NCBI RefSeq assembly: GCF_900105615.1
Contig: NZ_LT630003.1
Location: 5,236,136 to 5,300,135, forward strand
DNA: 64,000 bases
Source of the DNA: Lacrimispora sphenoides JCM 1415
GTDB lineage: Bacteria > Bacillota > Clostridia > Lachnospirales > Lachnospiraceae
Reading direction: 5' to 3'
The notes beneath the pieces are model-generated. The model was not told where the DNA came from. It saw only the letters and a list, made by a program, of their open reading frames with translations, and did no database searches. Of the stretch, positions 55,521-63,734 are shown in pieces (the first letter of the stretch is position 1; each line of letters starts with the position of its first letter). Position numbers and translations under genes: made by a program.

Positions 55521-55922
55521 ATGATTCCGGTGGCAGGTAATATTTTAGAGCAGGATTTTAAGGTTGTTCATATGCCGTCAAAGACTTTTCGACTGGATAT
55601 GGAAAAGAAGCGTGTGATTGGAATGGCAGATGGTCTGGAGGCGGTAAGGCAAGCGGTTTTCTGTATTCTTAATACAGAGCGGTTTGATTGGCTGATATAC
55701 AGTTGGAATTACGGCATGGAGCTTAAAGGTTTATTCGGAAAGTCGGCAGGGCTGGTAAAAGCAAAGATCAAAAAGAGAATTAAAGAAGCATTACAGCAGG
55801 ATGACAGGATTCAAAGCGTTGACACGTTTTCCTTTGAAAGCAATGGGAGGATACTCCATGTAAAGTTTACAGTTCATACCATTTTGGGTGAATTTGAGGT
55901 AGAGAAGGAGGTGGATATATAA
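55521..55922 (+). CDS. DUF2634 baseplate wedge protein (XkdS-like)
   Basis: A 133-residue gp25-like wedge protein: PSKTFRLDMEKKRVIGMADG, EAVRQAVFCILNTERFDWLIYSWNYG, and HVKFTVHTILGEFEVEKEV. AAAGGAGGTG precedes the ATG. It stops one base into the next start. Confidence 0.92.
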   Translation: MIPVAGNILEQDFKVVHMPSKTFRLDMEKKRVIGMADGLEAVRQAVFCILNTERFDWLIYSWNYGMELKGLFGKSAGLVKAKIKKRIKEALQQDDRIQSVDTFSFESNGRILHVKFTVHTILGEFEVEKEVDI

Positions 55923-57001
55923 TGTATGAAAATATGACGTATGAAGTTATTTTGAAACGAATGTTGGATCGGGTTCCCAAGGGATTGGATAAAAGGGAGG
56001 GATCTCTGATTTATACGGCGCTAACTGCAGCGGCGGCAGAAATGCAGATCATGTACATAGAATTTGATACAATTTTAAACGAAACCTTTGCAGATACTGC
56101 ATCCAGAGAAAATTTAATTCGTAGAGCAGGAGAGCGGGGATTGCAGCCAAAAGAAGCAACCAGAGCTGTTTTAAAAGCGGTAGCGACCCCTGATACAGCC
56201 GCGATTTCAATTGGTGACCGTTTCCGTCTGGGGCTTAACTATTATGTGATTTCGGGCAGCATGGGCGGAGGAATCTATCAGATTACATGCGAAGCTGCCG
56301 GAACTAATGGGAATCACCAGTTTGGCCGATTGATTCCGTTATTGAATATTCCGGGACTGACAGCTATGGAAATGACAGAACTGCTAATTCCTGGAGAAGA
56401 CGATGAGGAGACGGAGGTGTTCCGAAAAGTTTATTTTGATTCTTTTCATGAGAAACCTTTTAGCGGAAACCGAAAGGACTACAAGGATAAAACCAATGGC
56501 ATTCCGGGAGTTGGAGCAACGAAAATAACCAGGGCATGGAATGGTGGTTCTACTGTTAAATTAACAATACTGGATTCTAACTTTAACAAGGCTTCCGATC
56601 TTTTAGTACAAACTGTTCAGGAAACAATTGATCCTGAGCAAAGTGGAGGCGGAGATGGTCTTGCACCGATTGATCATATTGTAACCGTGGATACTGCCAA
56701 GGAAGTGAAGATACAGATTAACAGTACTCTGGAATTTGATAACAACTATCCTTATAAGGTTTTACTGGAACAGATAGAGAGTGCGGTTGATGCTTATTTG
56801 GGAGAACTAAGAGCTTCATGGGAAGGTCTTGGAGATCATGGGTGTATTGTAAGAATCTCACAACTGGAATCAAGAATTTTGGGAATCCAGGGTATTTATG
56901 ATATCAGCAGCACACGTATAAATGGAGCAGCAGAGAATCTGGAATTAAATAAGTACCAGATTCCAATATATGGGGGGATTGAAATTGATTCGAGAAGTTG
57001 A
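55922..57001 (+). CDS. Baseplate J-like protein (XkdT-like)
   Basis: A 359-residue wedge protein: MTYEVILKRMLDRVPKGLDK, RREGSLIYTAL-like KREGSLIYTALTAAAAEMQI, ETFADTASRENLIRRAGERG, IPGVGATKITRAWNGGSTVKL and PIDHIVTVDTAKEVKIQI. Length is typical for baseplate J. The next gene starts inside its 3' end. Confidence 0.95.
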   Translation: MYENMTYEVILKRMLDRVPKGLDKREGSLIYTALTAAAAEMQIMYIEFDTILNETFADTASRENLIRRAGERGLQPKEATRAVLKAVATPDTAAISIGDRFRLGLNYYVISGSMGGGIYQITCEAAGTNGNHQFGRLIPLLNIPGLTAMEMTELLIPGEDDEETEVFRKVYFDSFHEKPFSGNRKDYKDKTNGIPGVGATKITRAWNGGSTVKLTILDSNFNKASDLLVQTVQETIDPEQSGGGDGLAPIDHIVTVDTAKEVKIQINSTLEFDNNYPYKVLLEQIESAVDAYLGELRASWEGLGDHGCIVRISQLESRILGIQGIYDISSTRINGAAENLELNKYQIPIYGGIEIDSRS

Positions 57002-57539
57002 TTTACTGTCCTATATTCCTGACTTTATTAAGGAATATGAAGAAATGAGAGCCGTACAGGAGCTGATCCAACCGGAGATACAGAGGTTGGAGGATGAAAC
57101 AGAGGTTGTGTTTAACAATCAGTTCATTTCAAGCTCCGACAGTAAAAGTATTAAACGTTACGAAAAAATGCTGCTTATCCAGTCTTTGCCTGATGATACG
57201 CTGACTGACAGACGCTTTATGGTGTTATCAAAATGGAATCGAATGATTCCATATACAAAGGTAACGTTAAGGCAAAAACTCTCTATATTATGCGGGGAGG
57301 ATGGTTTTACGTTGAAAATTGATCCGAAAAAGGTTATTACTGTTAGGGTGGCATTAAAGAGTAAACGGAATTTTTATGAAGTGAAGGAAATGCTGGAGGA
57401 ATTTGTACCTTGCAATATGGTCATAGACTTGGACCTGCTTTATAATCAACACAGTTTGCTCTGTGAATTTACTCATAAACAATTAGCAGCCTGGAGTCAC
57501 AGGCAGATAAGAAATGAGGTGCTTATCAATGGGAAATGA
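56985..57539 (+). CDS. DUF2313 tail protein (YmfQ/XkdU-like)
   Basis: A 184-residue gpI-like baseplate protein linking baseplate and fibre: IREVDLLSYIPDFIKEYEEM, DETEVVFNNQFISSSDSKSI, RYEKMLLIQSLPDDTLTDRRFMVLSKWN and IPYTKVTLRQKLSILCGEDG. The TTG at 56985 follows GGGGGGA and overlaps the previous gene; an ATG at 56970 is possible. Confidence 0.9.
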   Translation: MIREVDLLSYIPDFIKEYEEMRAVQELIQPEIQRLEDETEVVFNNQFISSSDSKSIKRYEKMLLIQSLPDDTLTDRRFMVLSKWNRMIPYTKVTLRQKLSILCGEDGFTLKIDPKKVITVRVALKSKRNFYEVKEMLEEFVPCNMVIDLDLLYNQHSLLCEFTHKQLAAWSHRQIRNEVLINGK

Positions 57540-58437
57540 AACAAAAAATTATAAGTTTCCGAAGCCTAGTGAAGATGATTTTTATGATATTTCAGAATAC
57601 AATAAGGCTATGGATATATTAGATGAAACGCTGACGGGAATGAGTGATCGGAAGCTTGATCGTAATGGAAATGCTTCCAATGTAGTTACTGAGTTCAGCC
57701 AGGAAATTTTACGTAATAACATTGTATCAGGAGAAAAATTATCAGTCTCCCATGGAAAAATACAAAAGTGGTTTTCGGAGATGAAAAATATAGCATTTTC
57801 CGGACTGGCATCGGATGCCACTCAGGATGCGGCTCACCGTTTTGTGACGGATACAGAGAAAAGCAATTGGAATGCTAAGGTTTCGGCTTCCGGGGGCGAT
57901 ATTTCTGGGACAAAGATAGGTTCGCTTGAAACTATAACATCTGAATTTCCGGTTCCTTCTGAAGGGGAGACATCAAAGATGTTTCTGGGGAAGGTGAAAA
58001 AGTTTATTCAAGATTTTAATAATTTTAAAACGGGGATAATTACTGTTGGGAAGTTGGTCAATAACGGGCAGACTACGGCAGCAGGGTATGCTTTGGATGC
58101 AAGGTATGGGAAGACGTTGTATGATATGTATACTCAATTAAATGCTGATATGAGTTATTATCGTCGTATCAGGTATGGCGTAAAATTTATTGTTGATTCT
58201 GGCGGTAGAGACTGGATAAGAATACCGCTTGCCGACCTAGGGTTTCCAAACGATACATTAACGGATTACCCCTGCGTGGTAGCACTTCCGCAAATTAACA
58301 TCAATGATACCGTAAATACTAATAGAGATGTCCAAATATTATGCTCAAAACCGAATACAGACCGCAGATCTATAGAGCTATTACTTAACAGGGCATTTTC
58401 AGGCGGAGTACTATTCTCTGTCTGGTATATTGCTTAA
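57529..58437 (+). CDS. Tail fibre, constant stem plus expressed variable tip (A)
   Basis: A 302-residue fibre. Residues 1-204 are the constant part: NYKFPKPSEDDFYDISEYNKAMDIL attachment region, AHRFVTDTEKSNWNAKVSAS and QTTAAGYALDARYGKTLYDMYTQ. At codons 205-207 (AAT GCT GAT, 58141-58149) it crosses the shared site found at the start of three silent tips, after which the 98-residue tip A (MSYYRRIRYGVKFIVDSGGR...SGGVLFSVWYIA) follows. The ATG at 57529 fits the GAGGTG site; an earlier ATG at 57514 has none. The tip should decide the target cell. Confidence 0.9.
   Translation: MGNETKNYKFPKPSEDDFYDISEYNKAMDILDETLTGMSDRKLDRNGNASNVVTEFSQEILRNNIVSGEKLSVSHGKIQKWFSEMKNIAFSGLASDATQDAAHRFVTDTEKSNWNAKVSASGGDISGTKIGSLETITSEFPVPSEGETSKMFLGKVKKFIQDFNNFKTGIITVGKLVNNGQTTAAGYALDARYGKTLYDMYTQLNADMSYYRRIRYGVKFIVDSGGRDWIRIPLADLGFPNDTLTDYPCVVALPQININDTVNTNRDVQILCSKPNTDRRSIELLLNRAFSGGVLFSVWYIA
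58136..58152 (+). repeat. Fibre-switch site 1 (inside expressed fibre)
   Basis: AATTAAATGCTGATATG, 13 of 17 matches to sites 2 and 4 (AATAATATGCTGATTTA) and sharing the ATGCTGAT core. CTCAAT/CTCAAT just upstream is also shared with site 2. Direct orientation. Confidence 0.75.
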
Positions 58438-58441
58438 ATGA

Positions 58442-58819
58442 TCATTTTCCAATACGAATTCCCACAATATTTTGTATAGTAGCAGTATTATAACTATACT
58501 CATGGGTCCCATTCTGGTATATTCTGGTTTTGCTTATAACGTTGGTATAAAATGTGGTTGCCACAACCGCATTGGAAAAAACTATCTCGAAGCGATAAAG
58601 GTCAGTGTAATTTGGTTGTACGTTTACAGCAAATCCTATTAACGCATTTTGTGTTTCACTGAACCAGTTTTTCAGGCAGATCGTCGGATTCCAGTCGATT
58701 AAGACTTGAAACAAATGATACCCGTAAAAGGACTTAGTTGTTTCATATGTCCGGTTATATTGTGCCGTACCACTAAAAAGATTCTCCCTTACAATCCCCG
58801 TATTATTTAAATCAGCATA
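58442..58819 (-). other. Silent fibre tip B, inverted
   Basis: An open frame of 125 residues without start codon, opened by a TAA and the site: YADLNNTGIVRENLFSGTAQ, then NRTYETTKSFYGYHLFQVLID and on to NIVGIRIGK stop. It is tail to tail with tip A (four bases apart). Inversion between sites 1 and 2 would join it in frame to the fibre stem in place of tip A. In the other frame upstream of the site KGMADLVYHQLNN resembles the fibre stem end YDMYTQLN. Confidence 0.85.
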
Positions 58820-58824
58820 TTATT
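58808..58824 (-). repeat. Fibre-switch site 2 (tip B)
   Basis: AATAATATGCTGATTTA on the minus strand, identical over 17 bases to site 4. In-frame TAA just before the coding part keeps the tip silent. Confidence 0.8.
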
Positions 58825-58888
58825 GAGCTGGTGGTAGACCAAATCGGCCATTCCTTTTAAAATAGACATCAAAGGAGGGCTTATACAA

Positions 58889-59908
58889 ATGATAGAACAG
58901 ATACTGGAGAAAGTGATCAATGCCATGATGCCACACCTAGATGGCGGGCAGATGGAGCAGCTGCACAATGCATTGTATATCAATTTTCATGGCGTTGAGG
59001 TTAAGGAAGAATGTTACGAGGTGACAGAAACGGGCATTGATGGTGACGCCATGAAAGTGAAAATGTTTGTGGCCAGCAAGAAAGCAGTTAACCGGCAGGA
59101 TAATACCTTAAAGCAGTATACAACGGAAATCTGTAAGATGCTGGATTTTTTAGGAAAGAGGATTGAGGACATTACAGCCATGGATTTGCGTTATTATTAC
59201 GGGGTCATGAGGGAGCAACACGGCATCAAAATGACCACCATGCAGACAAGGCTGCATTATTTATCTAGCTTCTGGGATTTCCTTACCACAGAAGAGCTTG
59301 TGACCAGTAACCCGGTTAAGCGTGTCGGAATCCTGAAGCTAGCCAAGACCATTAAAAAACCGTTTTCCCAGGAAGAAATGGAAGCACTTAGGATTAATTG
59401 TACGGAACTGAGGGATCGTGCAATTATGGAGTTTTTATACAGTACAGGTGTCAGGGTATCAGAGTTGGCGTCACTGAATGTTTGTGATATTGAAATGGGG
59501 AGGCAGGAGTTGATTGTATTTGGTAAGGGAAGTAAGGAAAGAAAGGTTTATCTGACGGATAATGCCAAGTTTTACTTGAAGCGTTACCTTAAAGAGCGTA
59601 TGAAGGAGGAGGAAATAACCGAAGAAGAATTGGAAAATAAGCCTTTATTTACTACATTGGATCAGCCACACGCTCGCCTGACAGTTGCCGGAGTTCAGTA
59701 TATGCTTCGGGAGCTTGGACGACGTGCGGGTGTGAAGAAGGTTCATCCGCATCGGTTCCGTAGAACTATAGCAACAGATTTGTTAAATAAAGGGATGCCG
59801 GTGGAGCAAGTGTCAAAGCTTCTGGGGCATGAAAAACTAGATACTACAATGATTTACTGTACGGTTCAGGAAGAAAATGTCAAGGAATCACACCGAAAGT
59901 TTGCATAA
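58889..59908 (+). CDS. Tyrosine recombinase of the fibre-switch locus
   Basis: A 339-residue XerC/D-like recombinase. N-terminal SAM-like domain (about 65-150: NTLKQYTTEICKMLDFLGKR, TRLHYLSSFWDFLTTEELV) and catalytic domain with Arg in YSTGVRVSELASLNV, Lys in GKGSKERKV, HxxR in HPHRFRRTIATDLL, His in LGHEKLDTT and Tyr in TTMIYCTVQE. AAAGGAGGG precedes the ATG. It lies between silent tips B and C, inside the tail operon, where prophage integrases do not sit. By analogy with Rci of R64 shufflons it should invert or shuffle the fibre tips. Confidence 0.9.
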   Translation: MIEQILEKVINAMMPHLDGGQMEQLHNALYINFHGVEVKEECYEVTETGIDGDAMKVKMFVASKKAVNRQDNTLKQYTTEICKMLDFLGKRIEDITAMDLRYYYGVMREQHGIKMTTMQTRLHYLSSFWDFLTTEELVTSNPVKRVGILKLAKTIKKPFSQEEMEALRINCTELRDRAIMEFLYSTGVRVSELASLNVCDIEMGRQELIVFGKGSKERKVYLTDNAKFYLKRYLKERMKEEEITEEELENKPLFTTLDQPHARLTVAGVQYMLRELGRRAGVKKVHPHRFRRTIATDLLNKGMPVEQVSKLLGHEKLDTTMIYCTVQEENVKESHRKFA

Positions 59909-60019
59909 ATAGCTGATATGGATTGATTTTAAGTGGTCGGAAACGGGTGCTTTATTAAGTTTACCATTTTTTAGCACAAAAGTTGGGAATGCGCAATATG
60001 GAGTCGTGAGAGGTGACTA

Positions 60020-60036
60020 AGTAAAATGCTGATTTA
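60020..60036 (+). repeat. Fibre-switch site 3 (tip C)
   Basis: AGTAAAATGCTGATTTA, 15 of 17 matches to sites 2 and 4, in direct orientation like site 1. TAA at 60022-60024 closes the frame before it. Confidence 0.8.
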
Positions 60037-60537
60037 TCATACAAAGTTATATCTTCCGGAGATATACTTACATTGGATCGCGGTTTTTATTATGCCTATC
60101 CTAGTTGCAATAATTTACCGCCAGATACAGGCGAGGCATTCTGGCTATCAGTTAACAAAGTTGACAATAATAATAAAATCATCGATGCTGTTCCGGCTGG
60201 AGCGGGTTATAAGTATTATTACAAGGCAAAGAAAAGCGAAGGTGTATGGCAGGGCTGGAATAAATATCCAGAAAGTACTAAATTACTCGGATACCTCGAA
60301 AGACAATATGTGTTTGAGGCTAGCGCTGCCAATACAGAACAACTAATTGCTTGGTGGGCTGGAGAACCGGAACTTAAAGGAAAAACTTTAGTAAACGTAT
60401 ACGCTTCGATTGTTGAAGGTTGGACTAATACTATCTTTACATACTCTCCGCCCTATTTACATGGCGAAAACATTGGAATGCGCTTTAGTGTAGCCCAGAA
60501 ATATACCATTGTATTAAAATATCAGTACCTCCAATAA
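60025..60537 (+). other. Silent fibre tip C, direct orientation
   Basis: A 170-residue open frame without start: NADLSYKVISSGDILTLDRG, FYYAYPSCNNLPPDTGEAFW, KYYYKAKKSEGVWQGWNKYP and ending in VLKYQYLQ. A TTG at 60073 could in principle start translation but has no ribosome binding site. It begins with the same Asn-Ala-Asp phase as the expressed fibre and is tail to tail with tip D. The stretch 59909-60019 has no gene. Confidence 0.85.
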
Positions 60538-60541
60538 TCAT

Positions 60542-60976
60542 TTAAACTGCAATGGTAGAAATCCGTTTCCACTGAGACGGAACACCGTCCCACGCCAAGT
60601 ATCTACAATAAACATTACTAGATGCAAAAATTACCTGAAATCCGTGAGTTGCGCCTGAAACTAATATTGTACAATCTGGTAGAGAAGAAATCCCTGGTGG
60701 TCCATTTAATATTGGAACGGCACCTCTAAATCGATGAAATCCTGTCTGGGTTGTTGAATTTAAGTCAACTGTACCATTAGTCGGATCATACATATAGGTA
60801 ACGGCTATATCGCTCAAATAATATTTATTTGCATTAGACATGAAATACAGGATTCCATCTCCGTCTGACCCTATTCCAGTGTCATTTCCGATTTCAGAAA
60901 ACATGAAGCCGCCCCCATTACCTGCTGAGGCTATAAAAGTATTTTTCTGCAAAGTGGAACTACCTAAATCAGCATA
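60542..60976 (-). other. Silent fibre tip D, inverted
   Basis: A 144-residue open frame without start: YADLGSSTLQKNTFIASAGN, GGGFMFSEIGNDTGIGSDGD, TGFHRFRGAVPILNGPPGIS and ending VYCRYLAWDGVPSQWKRISTIAV. WDGxxxxWKRI is a common end of phage fibre/knob domains. It starts at site 4 after a TAA and converges on tip C with a four-base gap, mirroring the A/B pair. Confidence 0.85.
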
Positions 60977-60981
60977 TTATT
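60965..60981 (-). repeat. Fibre-switch site 4 (tip D)
   Basis: AATAATATGCTGATTTA on the minus strand, identical to site 2. The 60982-61154 stretch beyond it has no gene. Confidence 0.8.
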
Positions 60982-61154
60982 AAGTGATCTCTAGAATTCC
61001 TAAAATTAAACATCTCTTTATACAAGGAAACAATCAAATTTAATTAATAAAGATGATCTCGAATACAATTCAATATAAAAAACATCTAGTTTTAAAAATA
61101 GTACAACGATAAAATTCAATAACAAAATAATTATTAAAAATGAGGTGAGAAAAA

Positions 61155-61574
61155 ATGAAGCACACACTATGTGTCTTGATCGGAATCATTGGCAATATCA
61201 TCACAACCCTTTTTGGTGGCTGGGACACTGCGATCGGTACCCTGATCTTATTCATGACCATCGATTTTTCCTCCGGCCTAGCTGTAGCCGGAATATTCCA
61301 CAACAGCCAGAAGACAAAAACAGGTACTCTTGAATCAAAAGCAGGCTGGAAAGGCCTATGCAGAAAATGCATGACCATACTATTTGTATTAATCGCCCAC
61401 CGACTAGACTTATCCCTAGGAACCTCCTACATACGAGATACGGTCATCATCGGTTTTATGGCAAACGAGCTCATATCTATAGTAGAAAATGCAGGCCTTA
61501 TGGGCCTTCCTCTTCCAGCGGCTATTGTTAAAGCCATAGATATTTTAAACAAAAAATCACAAACATCACAATAA
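61155..61574 (+). CDS. Phage holin (TcdE/Cph1 family)
   Basis: A 139-residue holin with about four membrane segments: CVLIGIIGNIITTLFGGWDTAI, LILFMTIDFSSGLAVAGIFH, CMTILFVLIAHRLD and DTVIIGFMANELISIVENAGLMGLP, and IDILNKKS at the end, all typical of the toxin-secretion/phage-lysis holin family. It lets the amidase and particles out. GAGGTGAG precedes the ATG. Confidence 0.93.
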   Translation: MKHTLCVLIGIIGNIITTLFGGWDTAIGTLILFMTIDFSSGLAVAGIFHNSQKTKTGTLESKAGWKGLCRKCMTILFVLIAHRLDLSLGTSYIRDTVIIGFMANELISIVENAGLMGLPLPAAIVKAIDILNKKSQTSQ

Positions 61575-61665
61575 ATATGAAAAGCCATCAAAAGCCCATC
61601 TTTAATCCCGGTACATTCCCTCCCAATAAATCATATAATAATAACAGAAAGGACAAGGTGATTTA

Positions 61666-61821
61666 ATGGTTAAAAGCGAAGCAACAGAAACTATGCCAAA
61701 CATAGAGCTTTTGGGAATACAGGAAAATCTAAAGAATTCCGATTACACGGAGATTGAACGTTTCCGGGAATCCTTTGATGCAGATGAGATGGGCTTTGTG
61801 GGTCTAAGGGAAGGAATCTAA
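61666..61821 (+). CDS. Small acidic protein between holin and endolysin
   Basis: A 51-residue frame, MVKSEATETMPNIELLGIQE followed by NLKNSDYTEIERFRESFDADEMGFVGLREGI, with AAGGACAAGGTG upstream, ending one base before the amidase start. Acidic, no membrane segment, no family recognised. Position suggests a lysis accessory role. Confidence 0.55.
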   Translation: MVKSEATETMPNIELLGIQENLKNSDYTEIERFRESFDADEMGFVGLREGI

Positions 61822-61822
61822 T

Positions 61823-62608
61823 ATGGAAGTTCAAAAACTATTGACACCATACAACTATAGCAACGGTCAGATTGACCGGATAAAATATATTGTAATACAC
61901 TATGTAGGAGCTCTCGGAGGAGCAGAAGCAAACTGTAAATATTACGCCTCCCAATACATTGGAGCCAGTGCTCATTATTTTGTCGGTTTCAGCGGAGAAA
62001 TATGGCAATCCGTTGAGGACAAAGATATTGCATGGCATTGCGGCGCAAAAACATATACCCATCTGGAATGCCGCAACAGCAACAGCCTGGGAATAGAGTT
62101 TTGTGTCAGGAACAATGGAAGTCAGACAGATACAAGCAGAGACTGGTATTTTGAAGATGCAACAGTAGAGGCTGCCGCCCAATTAACAAAAGAACTAATG
62201 AAACAGTACAATGTCCCGGCGGATCATGTAATCCGCCATTATGATGTAACGGGAAAAATCTGTCCCAACCCTTATGTATACAATCACACTCAACATACCT
62301 GGGATAGCTTTAAAGCAGCACTTGCAGAAGAGCAGCATAAATCCGGTTGGATTGAAGAAGAGGGTGGATGGAGATTCTACTTAGGGAATACCGGAAATTA
62401 TGTTACGAACGATTGGTATAAGGACGGAGAAAACTGGTACTGGTTCGACGGTGCCGGATTTATGGTAAAAGATACATGGAAAACCGGGTCAGATGGCAAA
62501 TGGTATTATTTAAATAACAACGGTTCAATGGCAAGAGCCAGTGGATCAACTGGAAAGAAGAGCTGTACCGGGTTACGGAAGACGGAAGCCTGTTTGAAGG
62601 AAAAATGA
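61823..62608 (+). CDS. N-acetylmuramoyl-L-alanine amidase endolysin, frameshifted C-terminus
   Basis: A 261-residue Amidase_2 endolysin that cuts the peptidoglycan amide bond. Zn ligands: His in IKYIVIHYVGALGG, His in VIRHYDVTGKICPNP with its Cys/Asp region; GASAHYFVGFSGEIWQ and NSLGIEFCVRNN are typical. Then cell-wall-binding repeats (GWRFYLGNTGNYVTNDWYKD, WYWFDGAGFMVKDTWKTGSDG). Near 62536 one base seems lost: the next frame continues SQWINWKEELYRVTEDGSLF, then EGKMNLSTDEKGALHIV, to a stop at 62649, whereas the present frame ends in an unrelated basic tail. The catalytic domain is intact. Confidence 0.9.
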   Translation: MEVQKLLTPYNYSNGQIDRIKYIVIHYVGALGGAEANCKYYASQYIGASAHYFVGFSGEIWQSVEDKDIAWHCGAKTYTHLECRNSNSLGIEFCVRNNGSQTDTSRDWYFEDATVEAAAQLTKELMKQYNVPADHVIRHYDVTGKICPNPYVYNHTQHTWDSFKAALAEEQHKSGWIEEEGGWRFYLGNTGNYVTNDWYKDGENWYWFDGAGFMVKDTWKTGSDGKWYYLNNNGSMARASGSTGKKSCTGLRKTEACLKEK

Positions 62609-62653
62609 ATCTGAGCACTGATGAAAAAGGTGCCCTGCATATAGTCTGAAAAA

Positions 62654-62683
62654 AGACGGGAGCCCGGCAATCCGGCCCCGTCT
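62654..62683. terminator. Hairpin at the end of the tail element
   Basis: GACGGG pairs with CCCGTC, with an inner CCGG/CCGG pairing. A-run precedes it and AAAATT follows, so it would work best as a minus-strand terminator but may end the lysis genes. Confidence 0.5.
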
Positions 62684-62759
62684 AAAATTATGGAAGCCAT
62701 CGAAAGATGCTGGAAAATATTCATACACTATGCTAAAATTGCCTGTATAGCAGATCATT

Positions 62760-63514
62760 GTGTATCCCATGGAGTTTATCAGAAGAAGATCCAATGAATC
62801 AGAGGCAGTGGAATTTTTCGGCATTCTACTGTTGGGGGTCTCCATCATGCTTTTCCGGTATTCATGGACAGAAGTCGGTTTTTCTCCTGAAAATGTACTC
62901 CGAACTATTTTATTAGGAGCATTTCTTGGCGCCGTTGTTTTTACTGCAGGCTATGGTATTGAAATACTGATTCAATCGTTAACAGGCAATTTTTCAGGAC
63001 TTAAGTTTTACGTAACCAGCTATTCCGTTTTAGGCAACCGGGGTATGCAAAACACATTCTTTTTATCATGATCTGTTTAGCAGGAAACATGATCAATGTG
63101 ATAATGGAAGAGGGAGTTTTCCGGGGATTGTTTGTCCGGCTGGCAGAAGAAAAGCAATCTTTTCCTGCCGCATGTATCCTGTCTTCCGTTCTCTTTGGAG
63201 TTTGGCATATCATGCAGCCCTTAAGAAATGTAATAGACGGTAATCAGTCCATGGCAGGTGCATTTATGGCTGGCCTGATTCTGGTGGTCACCAGTACTCT
63301 GCTTGGAATTCAGTACTGCATGCTTTACAAGCTCACAGGATCCCTGTGGGCAGGAATGGCGGCTCATTTTGTGAATAATACCACGGCCAATCTGCTGCAT
63401 GTGGTTACGGCTTCCGGTGTGGATGAACTGCTGACTGTCCGCATTACCATTGCACAAACCCTTTCATTTCTTATAGTACTTTTCTTTTGTATCTCTCGAA
63501 ACAGAAAGAAATAG
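62760..63514 (+). pseudogene. CPBP-family membrane protease, frameshifted
   Basis: Two frames together form a CPBP (CAAX-like) intramembrane metalloprotease. The first (62760-63071) has EFFGILLLGVSIMLFRYSWT, TILLGAFLGAVVFTAGYGIEIL and ends LGNRGMQNTFFLS. The second gives GYAKHILFIMICLAGNMINV directly upstream of the active site EEGVFRGLFVRLAEE (EExxxR), then LFGVWHIMQP (His) and MAAHFVNNTTANLL (His/Asn). Loss of one G in CGGGGT near 63040 explains the break. An inactivating mutation or a sequence error are both possible. Such proteases may handle peptide or bacteriocin self-protection. Confidence 0.8.
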
Positions 63515-63628
63515 CTCCCATCCGTGTGGAAGAAATGAGAACAATCTTCTCAAATAAACGTCTGGAGGGAAAAGTGCATAAAAACAACGATGATAATTCG
63601 GCATTTATAACAAACAATATAAAATATA

Positions 63629-63657
63629 TTGACACAGGCCTTAGAAAATGTTATTTT
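63629..63657 (+). promoter_or_regulatory. Promoter of LacI-family regulator gene
   Basis: TTGACA, 17 bases, TATTTT. The stretch 63515-63628 has no gene. Confidence 0.7.
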
Positions 63658-63667
63658 GTAATCATCA

Positions 63668-63677
63668 AAAACGTTTT
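63668..63677 (+). promoter_or_regulatory. LacI-type operator 1
   Basis: AAAACGTTTT, a ten-base palindrome with central CG as LacI-family proteins prefer, ten bases after the -10 box. Confidence 0.65.
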
Positions 63678-63734
63678 CGTAAATAGGTATTTCGTGCAAC
63701 ACTTCTAAAAAGAAGTGTTAAAAAAAACCAAAGA

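Noticed and set aside
58889..59908. Recombinase as a prophage integrase
   Set aside because: It lies between fibre tips inside the structural operon, with no tRNA or att repeats at the element borders, and the ATGCTGAT sites surround it.
57529..60981. Diversity-generating retroelement acting on the fibre
   Set aside because: No reverse transcriptase frame and no adenine-variable template/variable repeat pair; the tips differ over their whole length.
63698..63719. Hairpin AACACTTCT/AGAAGTGTT as a terminator
   Set aside because: It is followed by an A-run, not a T-run, on the plus strand, and the minus strand has no T-run after it; it sits in a leader between two operators.
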